NCBI GenBank assembly: GCA_027623295.1
Contig: JAQBXR010000001.1
Span: 124,001-188,000, forward strand
Direction: 5' to 3'
From: Planctomycetota bacterium
GTDB lineage: Bacteria; Planctomycetota; UBA1135
DNA: 64,000 nucleotides
Of the stretch, positions 40,486 through 48,664 are shown in pieces. The translations under genes and the position numbers were made by a program. The first letter of the stretch is position 1. Every line of letters starts with the position of its first letter. Below the pieces are notes generated by a model. That model did not search any database and was not told the DNA's origin. It saw nothing but the letters and a program-made list of their open reading frames with translations.

Positions 40486-41646
40486 TTAAATCTTGGCGAT
40501 GGCGGCTTCAAGGTCGGCGACTAAATCGTCGCCGTTTTCGATGCCGACCGACAAGCGTACTAAGCCATCGGTGATGCCGATGGCTGCTCGCATTTCTGGG
40601 GGAATCGATGCGTGCGTCATCGGGGCAGGAAGCTCGACTAAAGACTCCACGCCACCTAGGGATTCGGCAAGTGCGAAAATCTTGAGATCGGAAACCAACT
40701 GAGCTGCCTGTTTTGGTGTGGCGTCCACCTCAAAACAAACCATGCCGCCGCCGGATGACATTTGCCGCTGCGCAAGGTTGTACTGCGGATGGCTCGGAAG
40801 TCCTGGGTAAATTACTTTACTGACCTTTGGATGGGCTTCTAAGTAAGTGGCCACTTGCATTGCATTTTTACAATGCCGCTCCATGCGGATTTCCAAAGTG
40901 CGCAAGCCACGCAGGGTGAGGAAGGCATCGAAGGGGGAGTTGACGGTTCCCGCGGAGTTCTGATGGAACCAGATGTCTTCCTTCAGCTTTTCCTCACGCA
41001 CAATCAGTGCACCGCCAACGACATCGGAGTGGCCGGCAATGTACTTAGTGGTGGAGTGGATGACGTAGTCGGCACCCATCTTGAGAGGTTGTTGCAGCGC
41101 TGGCGTTGCGAAGGTGTTGTCCACCGAAACTTCTGCGCCCACACGATGCGCTGCCGCAATCGCGATATCTAGGGGCACCAGTTTTAGCAACGGATTGGAG
41201 GGCGTCTCTAAGTACAGCAAACGCGTGTCTTCCGGGAGATTATCGAAGGTCGCTGGATCACTGGTGTCGACGAAATCGAACACTAACCCAAAGCGTGCGC
41301 CAATCTTGGTGAAGAGGCGATAAGTTCCGCCATACAAGTCATCGCCGGCGACAATTCGGTCTCCTGGCTTCAAAGTAAGCAGCAAGGTCGTGATGGCTGC
41401 CATGCCGGAGGTGAAGGTAAATCCGGCTGCGCCACCTTCCAGCTGCGACAGGGCATCTTGTAGAGCAAAACGCGTAATGTTCTGGGTGCGCGAATATTCA
41501 AAACCTTCCCGTGGCACACCAGGGGCATCTTGTACATAGGTGCTGGTCATATAAATCGGCGGCATGACAGCGCCGGTTTTTTCTTCAGGCTCCCAACCGG
41601 CGTGAACCGCTTGAGTGCCAAAACCATGTTCTGAGGAGTCGGACAT
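40486..41646 (-). CDS. Cystathionine gamma-synthase/lyase family PLP enzyme
   Basis: Enzymes of the MetB/MetC/CGL family make or split cystathionine using pyridoxal phosphate. The 386 residues show TSTYVQDAPG, YSRTQNITRFALQDALSQLEG, FTFTSGMAAITTLL, the PLP-binding Lys201 in HSTTKYIAGHSD and SLGGVESLVELPAPMTHAS, near the C-terminus, typical of gamma-lyases and gamma-synthases. Together with the cystathionine beta-synthase at 47229-48629, the most likely role is cystathionine gamma-lyase in reverse transsulfuration; gamma-synthase remains possible. I choose ATG 41646. A TTG at 41682 is in frame but coincides with a -35-like box. Confidence 0.9.
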   Translation of the reverse strand: MSDSSEHGFGTQAVHAGWEPEEKTGAVMPPIYMTSTYVQDAPGVPREGFEYSRTQNITRFALQDALSQLEGGAAGFTFTSGMAAITTLLLTLKPGDRIVAGDDLYGGTYRLFTKIGARFGLVFDFVDTSDPATFDNLPEDTRLLYLETPSNPLLKLVPLDIAIAAAHRVGAEVSVDNTFATPALQQPLKMGADYVIHSTTKYIAGHSDVVGGALIVREEKLKEDIWFHQNSAGTVNSPFDAFLTLRGLRTLEIRMERHCKNAMQVATYLEAHPKVSKVIYPGLPSHPQYNLAQRQMSSGGGMVCFEVDATPKQAAQLVSDLKIFALAESLGGVESLVELPAPMTHASIPPEMRAAIGITDGLVRLSVGIENGDDLVADLEAAIAKI

Positions 41647-41652
41647 GCGAGT

Positions 41653-41682
41653 ATTGTAGGGCACGGATTCCTTTAATCCCAA
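41653..41682 (-). promoter_or_regulatory. Promoter of the cystathionine lyase gene, possibly leaderless
   Basis: On the minus strand a -35 box TTGGGA (41682-41677) and a -10 box TACAAT (41658-41653) are separated by 18 bases. The start codon ATG at 41646 begins only seven bases beyond the -10 box, so transcription would begin at or next to the A of ATG, giving a leaderless message. No ribosome site precedes this ATG, in keeping with that reading. Confidence 0.5.
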
Positions 41683-41877
41683 GGAGATTTCCGAGCTGTG
41701 ATTGGCTCTAGTTTCGCATTTGCCGTCCGTCCCCGTACTTCCTTTCGCTTAGCCTTATGCCTGAGTGGCCAGTTCGGTTTGGCAGCCTGCATTTTGGACG
41801 ATGTCACCTACTTCAAGACCTATGTCTAGAATGCCGCGTCCGTTGGTTGATAGGGCAATGGAGGTTTGCATCGAAGT

Positions 41878-44800
41878 TTATTCCGCAATGGTGAGGTGGC
41901 CGAGGATTTGCAAACGCCGTGGTAAAGCATTGATGAAAATGTATTCCCCGGGTGCAGAAGGAGCTTGGAAAAGCAACTCTTGCTGGTCTTTTGGAGCAAT
42001 CGATTGCGGCGTGATGGCCGAAGTCATTCCAAAACCTTGTAACCACGATGTCGCGTCTTGCCACGGCTCCACTAACTCACCTTGTGCCTCTTTGGAATTC
42101 GTCGGGGAGGTGCCGCGCAGAGAATTCATGTACGCCGCAACTTCGTCAATCTCAGTTTCGCTCAAGATGTCGCGGAAGGGAGTCATGCCGCGTTCGAGTA
42201 AACCATCGCGAATCAAGGCGTGCATTTCATCTTGGTTTTTTAAGTGCAAGAAGTAATCGTCGGTCATGTTTGGCCCAACGAGCCCGCTGCCACCCGGTGC
42301 ATGGCAACTCAGGCAATGCTTTTGGTAATGGGTCTGGCCGCGTTGAAGTGAAGGGGATGCCTGCACCTCTGCTTCGGGAGTCCAGGCCGAAAGCTGCTCC
42401 AATTGCGCTTTAGAAATTAGGGCTAGGCCAACCCATCCATTTGAGGAGTTATCAAGCTGGAGCCGAATGCTTACTCCAGGCGGCAAGGTATTTGGCTCGG
42501 CCATAGCGGAAGGCGCGGTGCCGAGTTGGATGGAGTAAACACGCAAGGCATCGGCGGTATCGTGTTCCCCGATGAGATCTAAGAGGCGTAAACCACTTTG
42601 GTACCAATCTTGTCCACGCTCTAGGCTCGGAGTGGCCTCAAGAATCTCGGTGACTCTGGTTCCAAACAGAGGTGATATGGGGGCCCTTTGGCTTGCATCG
42701 ATGGCCCGTAAGCAGCGACGCACCACCATGGCACTCCAGTCGGTGGCTAAGTTGTGTTCGGTTGCCGGTGAAGGGGCGCTTTGCATGTCGAGCGACCAGA
42801 CCAAACGTCGCTCCGTATCAAACAGCTGCAGGGTGTAATTCTGTAATCGCTGGCCAAGGTTTTCGTCGGTGCGATTCCAAAGCACAATACGTTCCATCGG
42901 AAACTCCGCTCCAAGGTCCAGCTCCCACCAAGGGTTTTCTCCACCTTCCGCAGTATGAGTCTGGCTTCCAGATAACCAACCGCCATCATGGTTGCCGTCG
43001 ATGGCACGGTTCGCCACGCCACCCCAAGCCTCGGAATCTTGAGTGGCCTTTCCGTTTTGAGCCATGTTTTGTTCGCCGCTCCAAACCTCAACTTCAGCTA
43101 AAGTTAAAGGCCCACGATGGGGCAAGGAAATGCGTACATAACGCGCCGTGGTTTGCGCGACGTCATCTGGGTAGCCTGGCCAGTTGGTTGGGTTTTGTAA
43201 GAGTGCACCCAAATAGTTGACGCGCGCATTGGCGCCTATCGGACCCAAAGATTCGGCGGCGGCCAGTGCATCACGCAAAGCCGATGGAGACTTTTCGACT
43301 TCTTTCCACAAAGCATGCGGTGCTTGCACAGGAAGTGGTGGCAGAGTCGCGCCATCTTCCAAAGCCTTCATCCAAGCAGCCATGGCCGCGCGGCGGATTT
43401 CGGTGTGTTTGGCTTCAAAAGCAAGTTTCGATAGGGCTTCGGTGGATTGAAGGAGGGCCTCCGTGGAAAGATGCGGGACCAAATCTCCAAGTCCGGTGTC
43501 GCTCCCAAAATCTAGCTTGTCTGCGGTTTGCAAGGTTTCGATCCAAGCGGATACCGCCAGTCCAGGAGCAGATCCTTGTCCATTGCCGAGATGGTTCAGT
43601 GCAATTTTTCGTTGCTCCGCAGAAACCTCAGGGCGCAACATAATGGCGCGCGAAACCGCCTCGCTCGGGTGCAGACCTAACAAGGTTTCAGCTCCCAAGC
43701 GTGCAAGCAGGCCTTGTGCCAAAGGCGGATTGGAATCCACATAATCCCAAGGCGCGTGAAAGGCTTCGATCCATTGTGGTTTCAAGAACAGGATGGCTTG
43801 TTCGATGGCATAGTCCAGCCAGCGATCGGTTTCCGATTGCTGGATAAACAACACCGCTTCTACAGCCGTTAGGCTTGGCGCGCGGGTGGCCAAACTGAGG
43901 CATTCCAAGCGCACTTTGGGAGATGTGTCGCGCGATGCAATTTTTAGAAGAGGAATCACGAGCTCTTTTAGCTGCGGATTCTCGACTTCCATATTCATGA
44001 TGCGTACCACCGCAGCTCGAATGCGTTGGTCCTCACTTTGGAATAACTTTTGGAGGTGTTCCGGCTGCAGCAAACCATGTTGCTGGCGCACCCAGGCCAT
44101 TTCTAAAGCATGGGGTTCTTGCAAAGCCTCAACGGAGGCAAAGCCGACTTTTATTTCTGTAGTAGAGAACTTGCGTAATTCGCGTCGTGCACGATACCGT
44201 GTTCTCGAAGAAGACCCTGCAAGAGAACGCAATAGCTCACTTGCCGATAAGGCGGTGAGATCGCCAGGTGAAACTGGAGATGAATCGGCCCGGGTGACGC
44301 GCCAAATGCGCCCATGCTTATGATCTCGATTGGGGTCGCGCAAGCTGTGTTGCATATGCCCAATCAACGGATTGAACCAATCAACGAAGTAAAGCGCATC
44401 GTCGGGACCAAACTGTAAATCGATGGGGCGGAAGTTCGGATCGGAGCTTGAAAGTAAATCCCAATACTCATCAGCCATCACGCCGGAACCATCATCTTCT
44501 AAATGGTGGGCACGGATACCCTGAAAGCCAATGGTGTTGGTGACCAAATAGTCCCCTTGCACCTCAGCAGGCCAAGTTGCACTACTAATAATTTCACTGC
44601 CTCCAGTTGGACGCACGCGTGCCGTGGTAAAAGAATCCAAGCCGCGCCGGTAGCGGTCATACTCTTTGTCGGTGGTTATCGGAGCAGCAAGGTAGTTATT
44701 GCCATCGGAAGCATCGCCGATGTAGTCCTGCCCGAATTCATCAAACACGTGACCCCAAGGGTTCCAGAAACCAAAAGGTGCATGGACCCGGAAACGTCCG

Positions 44801-47202
44801 GTGTGTGGCTCCCAGCGGAATACCGCGCCATCTTTCACCCGCACTGGCCCGTACATGGTTTCCACCTGCGTATGATGGAAAGTACCTTCTTGGAAGTACA
44901 AGCCACCTCCCGGTCCCCAAGTGAAAGCCGATAAAGCATGATGCGAATCTTCGGTGCCAAAACCATGCAAAACGATTTCGCGAGTGTCGGCGCGATCATC
45001 GCCGTCTTCATCCCTTAGGAACATGAGGTTTGGTTGTTGCGCGACATAAGCGCCACCATCACCCAGTTCGAAGCCAGCGGGTAAATAGAGTTGATCCGCA
45101 AAGACGGTGCTTTGGTCAGCTTTTCCGTCGCCATCGGTATCTTCCAAAATGAGAAGCTTGCAGTTGGGCTGTTCGCCGGGCACGACTTGTGGATAGGTCG
45201 GCATGGTCGAAACCCATAGCCTTCCTTGGCCGTCAAAGGTCATCGCAACCGGGTTTTCTAGTTCTGGAAATTCTTGTTCGCTGGCAAAAACCGTGGCAGA
45301 ATAACCATCTGCAACGGTCAGGGTTTTCTCCGCTTCCTCCGGGGAAAGCACGTGGATGTCCTTTTCATAGTTGGTCGGAATCTCAACCGAAGCAGGCATG
45401 TTTACCAAGGAGAGCTCACTCACCTTGGCAAAGTCTTCGGCACTGGCAAGCTCATGAATCTTGGCGTCCCATTGTCCGACGAGCCAGTCCAGTTGTTCCA
45501 TCTCGCCAGGAAAGCTCACGCTGCCAAAAGGATCTTTGCGTCCACCATAGATGTAGAAGCCATTGACTGCGCGATGACGATACCACCACTGCTGCGACTT
45601 CTGTTTCACCGCGTCTTTGACTGCGATGAAACGTTCCTCGGGGAAGGGGGAGTCTTGGGTTAGGCGCAACATCATCTTGTTGGCCATGCCCATGTCACCG
45701 TTGGAGTTTAAGTGGATCCCATTAATGGTGCCGCGTTCCCACTCCGGGGTTAGTTCCGTTTGTTCAGGTTGGGTTCCGGCAAGAAAGAGATCTAAGTAAC
45801 GGACTTGCGCACGGCGCGCAACGGCTTCCATCGCTTCCACGTAAGGCCGCATTTGTTCGATGAGGACGTCGGGATTGCGGGTGCGCCCACCAAGGTTTTC
45901 TGGGGGCTGCGGTGAAACGAGAATGAGTTCCGGATAGTTGCCATCGGCAAGGCGACGGCTGCGCACGCGGCGAATAAAAGTATCTAAGTCTTTGCGAAAC
46001 TGGGCAACGCCTTCGGGGCCTGCAAAGCTTTCATTGAAACCAAAGAAAGCGAAAACTGTGTCCGCTTCCAACTGTTCAAGATGATCTTCCATACTCCCAA
46101 ACTGGGATGGCCGGGGTTGCATGGTGAGTGTGTCGGCTGACCAACCAAGATTTCTCAATGTGATTTTCTTGTTGGGAAATTGCACCTGCAGCATGGCTTC
46201 AAAGCCGCCAAAAAAGGACATGCGTTCTGCCATGGTGTTACCCACCACAGCAATCCGTGCGTTCTGTTGAGGCTCCCAGATTTGCGTTAAGCCTTGCGAG
46301 CGTCGGCCAGGTATGGCTCCACCGTATTTCGCATTGGTTGGCTCAAAAGGTGGGTAAACCATGGAATTACTGCCCGCTGGGCCGATTTCTGATTCCGCGC
46401 CAAGCGCCCAGAGGATGCCGTTCAAGGCAAGCGTACGCATGGACTCCTGCTTAAAGTCATAGGGGTGGCCCAGAGTGGTAAAGAAAACGCGTTGGTGATC
46501 ACCCTGAATGCGTGTCCATGCCACCGGCTGCGTGAGTGGGAAACGATCGGCCTGCTCAGCAGCGTGCGCGCTGTTTATGGAATCTCCATAAGCCAGCACG
46601 GTACTCCCTGGCGGCAAACCTTCCACGTCACCCTCCACGTGATACAGCCAAGAGGGTGCAAGGAACTCTTCCACACCACGCAAAATCGGATGGTCTTGCT
46701 GTTCTAGATTCAGAGAGACTTGCGTGGTCGATCGGTGTCCATGATGGGTAATCCACCTTTGCCCGAAGTAAATCTGCCCAAACTGGTCATTCCACTTGGA
46801 GTTAGGGCTCTTATTCTCATACATAAAAGCATGGGTGGAGGTGCGAAATCCAACCATGGGGCGTCCTGAAGCAGCGTAATCCGTGATGTGCTTCAGTTGC
46901 GCATCTGGAAGGTTTCGGAAGCGCGTGAACATGACCAGGAGGTCGGCATCGTCCAAGGCTTCCAAGCCTGGAATATTGTTCAGCGTGTTCGGCGCAATAA
47001 AACCAGCATCGTCCTCGGCGTAAAGCACGGTGCAACGCACGTGGAAGTCTCGTTCCAAGAGGGACGCCAGCATAGGCATGGATTCTTCTGAGCGGTACTC
47101 CTCATCGCCGGTCACGAAGACGATGTGTGCTGGTCTTTGTTCCTGCTCTTGGGCAGGTGCCAGGGCACTGAGGGTTAGAAGCGTAAGGGGAGCAAAAAAC
47201 AC
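41878..47202 (-). CDS. Giant exported fusion: ThuA, SGNH, PVC beta-propeller, HEAT, discoidin and cytochrome c domains
   Basis: The 1774-residue protein has a signal peptide (LTLLTLSALAPAQ). In order: a ThuA-like domain (about 25-270), an SGNH-hydrolase-like domain (about 312-510; VVGNTMAERM in place of GDS, and the terminal NGIHLNSNGD), a PVC-type dehydrogenase-like beta-propeller (about 625-965) with DTDGDGKAD and DEDGDDRAD calcium-type loops, HEAT repeats (about 985-1335), an F5/8 type C sugar-binding fold (about 1350-1495) and a class I cytochrome c with heme site CLSCH at 1630-1634 and a likely axial Met in ERGMTPF. Such proteins are abundant in planctomycetes and are thought to act on polysaccharides; catalysis here is unproven. 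Confidence 0.88.
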   Translation of the reverse strand: MFFAPLTLLTLSALAPAQEQEQRPAHIVFVTGDEEYRSEESMPMLASLLERDFHVRCTVLYAEDDAGFIAPNTLNNIPGLEALDDADLLVMFTRFRNLPDAQLKHITDYAASGRPMVGFRTSTHAFMYENKSPNSKWNDQFGQIYFGQRWITHHGHRSTTQVSLNLEQQDHPILRGVEEFLAPSWLYHVEGDVEGLPPGSTVLAYGDSINSAHAAEQADRFPLTQPVAWTRIQGDHQRVFFTTLGHPYDFKQESMRTLALNGILWALGAESEIGPAGSNSMVYPPFEPTNAKYGGAIPGRRSQGLTQIWEPQQNARIAVVGNTMAERMSFFGGFEAMLQVQFPNKKITLRNLGWSADTLTMQPRPSQFGSMEDHLEQLEADTVFAFFGFNESFAGPEGVAQFRKDLDTFIRRVRSRRLADGNYPELILVSPQPPENLGGRTRNPDVLIEQMRPYVEAMEAVARRAQVRYLDLFLAGTQPEQTELTPEWERGTINGIHLNSNGDMGMANKMMLRLTQDSPFPEERFIAVKDAVKQKSQQWWYRHRAVNGFYIYGGRKDPFGSVSFPGEMEQLDWLVGQWDAKIHELASAEDFAKVSELSLVNMPASVEIPTNYEKDIHVLSPEEAEKTLTVADGYSATVFASEQEFPELENPVAMTFDGQGRLWVSTMPTYPQVVPGEQPNCKLLILEDTDGDGKADQSTVFADQLYLPAGFELGDGGAYVAQQPNLMFLRDEDGDDRADTREIVLHGFGTEDSHHALSAFTWGPGGGLYFQEGTFHHTQVETMYGPVRVKDGAVFRWEPHTGRFRVHAPFGFWNPWGHVFDEFGQDYIGDASDGNNYLAAPITTDKEYDRYRRGLDSFTTARVRPTGGSEIISSATWPAEVQGDYLVTNTIGFQGIRAHHLEDDGSGVMADEYWDLLSSSDPNFRPIDLQFGPDDALYFVDWFNPLIGHMQHSLRDPNRDHKHGRIWRVTRADSSPVSPGDLTALSASELLRSLAGSSSRTRYRARRELRKFSTTEIKVGFASVEALQEPHALEMAWVRQQHGLLQPEHLQKLFQSEDQRIRAAVVRIMNMEVENPQLKELVIPLLKIASRDTSPKVRLECLSLATRAPSLTAVEAVLFIQQSETDRWLDYAIEQAILFLKPQWIEAFHAPWDYVDSNPPLAQGLLARLGAETLLGLHPSEAVSRAIMLRPEVSAEQRKIALNHLGNGQGSAPGLAVSAWIETLQTADKLDFGSDTGLGDLVPHLSTEALLQSTEALSKLAFEAKHTEIRRAAMAAWMKALEDGATLPPLPVQAPHALWKEVEKSPSALRDALAAAESLGPIGANARVNYLGALLQNPTNWPGYPDDVAQTTARYVRISLPHRGPLTLAEVEVWSGEQNMAQNGKATQDSEAWGGVANRAIDGNHDGGWLSGSQTHTAEGGENPWWELDLGAEFPMERIVLWNRTDENLGQRLQNYTLQLFDTERRLVWSLDMQSAPSPATEHNLATDWSAMVVRRCLRAIDASQRAPISPLFGTRVTEILEATPSLERGQDWYQSGLRLLDLIGEHDTADALRVYSIQLGTAPSAMAEPNTLPPGVSIRLQLDNSSNGWVGLALISKAQLEQLSAWTPEAEVQASPSLQRGQTHYQKHCLSCHAPGGSGLVGPNMTDDYFLHLKNQDEMHALIRDGLLERGMTPFRDILSETEIDEVAAYMNSLRGTSPTNSKEAQGELVEPWQDATSWLQGFGMTSAITPQSIAPKDQQELLFQAPSAPGEYIFINALPRRLQILGHLTIAE

Positions 47203-47228
47203 CCCCTACACTAGCAAGAGATTGGCAC

Positions 47229-48629
47229 CTAGTGAGCCAATCGCTTCAATCCCTGCATGAGTTCTTGACGACTGAAGGTGGCGAAACCGCCGTCTTTCAT
47301 TTTCACGAGAACTGCTTCGTGATTCGCGAGGGCATCGACGGCGTCTTTCCACGGTTGATCCAATTTCAGGACGGCGGGGGCAGTGGTGACGAAATCACCG
47401 GCCTTTAAGCTTTCTAGGTCAGCGCCTTGTGAGAGAACGCTAATCGCCTTGTCCTCGTCCAAAATCCCGAGCAAGGCTTCACCGTTACGGGCGATAATGG
47501 AGAGTGGCCGCACGCCACGCTCTCCAGCCTGACGGATTGCCCAGGCGAGGGTTTCATCGTCGTAAACGCGGGCGCGGCTGTTCTCGTGCACTAGATCCGA
47601 AACCTTTGCGGTTGCCGCAGGAACTTGCGGTAGGTAACCGCAGTCGCGCAACCAATCCTCGGAGTAAACCTTGGAAAGATAAGCTTTGCCATAGTCCGGC
47701 AACAGGGTGACGATGCGCGCTTCTTCCGGTAGACCTTTGGCGAGCTCCAGAACGGCGGCCATATTCATGCCGCCGGAACCACCTGGGAACATGCCGGTGG
47801 TTGCAGCCAACTTGCGAGCCATGGCGAAACTGTCAGCGTCGCGAACGACTAGATATTCATCGATTAACTTGGGATCCCAGGCATTCGGCACTTCTTCTTC
47901 GCCAACGCCCTCCACCGCATAGGGTCCCGATTCGCAGACTTCCCCAGTATTCCAGTAATGCGCAAGGATGGAGCCTGGAGGGTCCACGCCGACGATCTTG
48001 ATGTTCGGGTCTTGCTCCTTTAGGTACCGGGCAATGCCACTAATCGTGCCGCCGGTACCCGCTCCCGCTACGAAGTAGTCAATTTTGCCTCCGGATTGCT
48101 CCCATATCTCAGGACCGGTGGAGTAGTAATGCGCGTCGGTATTGTCGCGGTTGTGATATTGATCTGGCCACCAAGAACCAGGCGTTTGCTCTGCAATCCG
48201 GCCAGCAACTTTGGTGTAGTGCATGGGATCCTCAATGTCGACATTGCAGGGTGTGACCACCACATCGGCACCGAGAGCGCGTAAAGCACTGATTTTCTCG
48301 GAGCTCATCTTGTCCGGAATCACAATGGTGATGTCATAACCCAACGCGGCTGCGACAATGCACAGGCCTGCACCGGTGTTCCCCGAACTGCACTCCACAA
48401 TCCGACCGCCGGGTTTCAAGTCGCCGCGCTTTTCCGCCATGCGTACCATGTGCAAAGCAATGCGGTCCTTCATGCTGCCGCCCGGATTCAGGTAATCCAG
48501 CTTCAGCAGAACTTCGCACTTAATTTGCGGATCAAAATCACGCGGCAAACGCACCATAGGGGTGTTACCAATCGCCTCTAGAATCGAATCGCAAATACCT
48601 GTCTTGTCGCCCATTAAGGAAGTCTCCAT
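47229..48629 (-). CDS. Cystathionine beta-synthase
   Basis: The enzyme condenses serine (or O-acetylserine) with homocysteine to cystathionine. The 466 residues have the PLP Lys54 in NPGGSMKDR, the substrate loop VECSSGNTGAG, the phosphate-binding GAGTGGTISG and GMFPGGSGGMN. After the catalytic domain, two CBS (Bateman) modules occupy roughly 345-466 (SRARVYDDETLAWAIRQAG ... LSIIARNGEALLGILDED), as in regulated CBS. The start is ATG 48629, or ATG 48614 as a shorter alternative. It is divergent from mutS2 by 35 bases and lies beside the giant gene, with the lyase on the far side. Confidence 0.92.
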   Translation of the reverse strand: METSLMGDKTGICDSILEAIGNTPMVRLPRDFDPQIKCEVLLKLDYLNPGGSMKDRIALHMVRMAEKRGDLKPGGRIVECSSGNTGAGLCIVAAALGYDITIVIPDKMSSEKISALRALGADVVVTPCNVDIEDPMHYTKVAGRIAEQTPGSWWPDQYHNRDNTDAHYYSTGPEIWEQSGGKIDYFVAGAGTGGTISGIARYLKEQDPNIKIVGVDPPGSILAHYWNTGEVCESGPYAVEGVGEEEVPNAWDPKLIDEYLVVRDADSFAMARKLAATTGMFPGGSGGMNMAAVLELAKGLPEEARIVTLLPDYGKAYLSKVYSEDWLRDCGYLPQVPAATAKVSDLVHENSRARVYDDETLAWAIRQAGERGVRPLSIIARNGEALLGILDEDKAISVLSQGADLESLKAGDFVTTAPAVLKLDQPWKDAVDALANHEAVLVKMKDGGFATFSRQELMQGLKRLAH

Positions 48630-48664
48630 TATGGGACATATTAGCGAACAAGCTCACCGCTTTC

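Noticed and set aside
41699..41816. Possible short basic peptide frame on the minus strand between the giant gene and the cystathionine lyase gene
   Set aside because: About 39 codons with no clear ribosome site or homology; it overlaps the likely promoter region.
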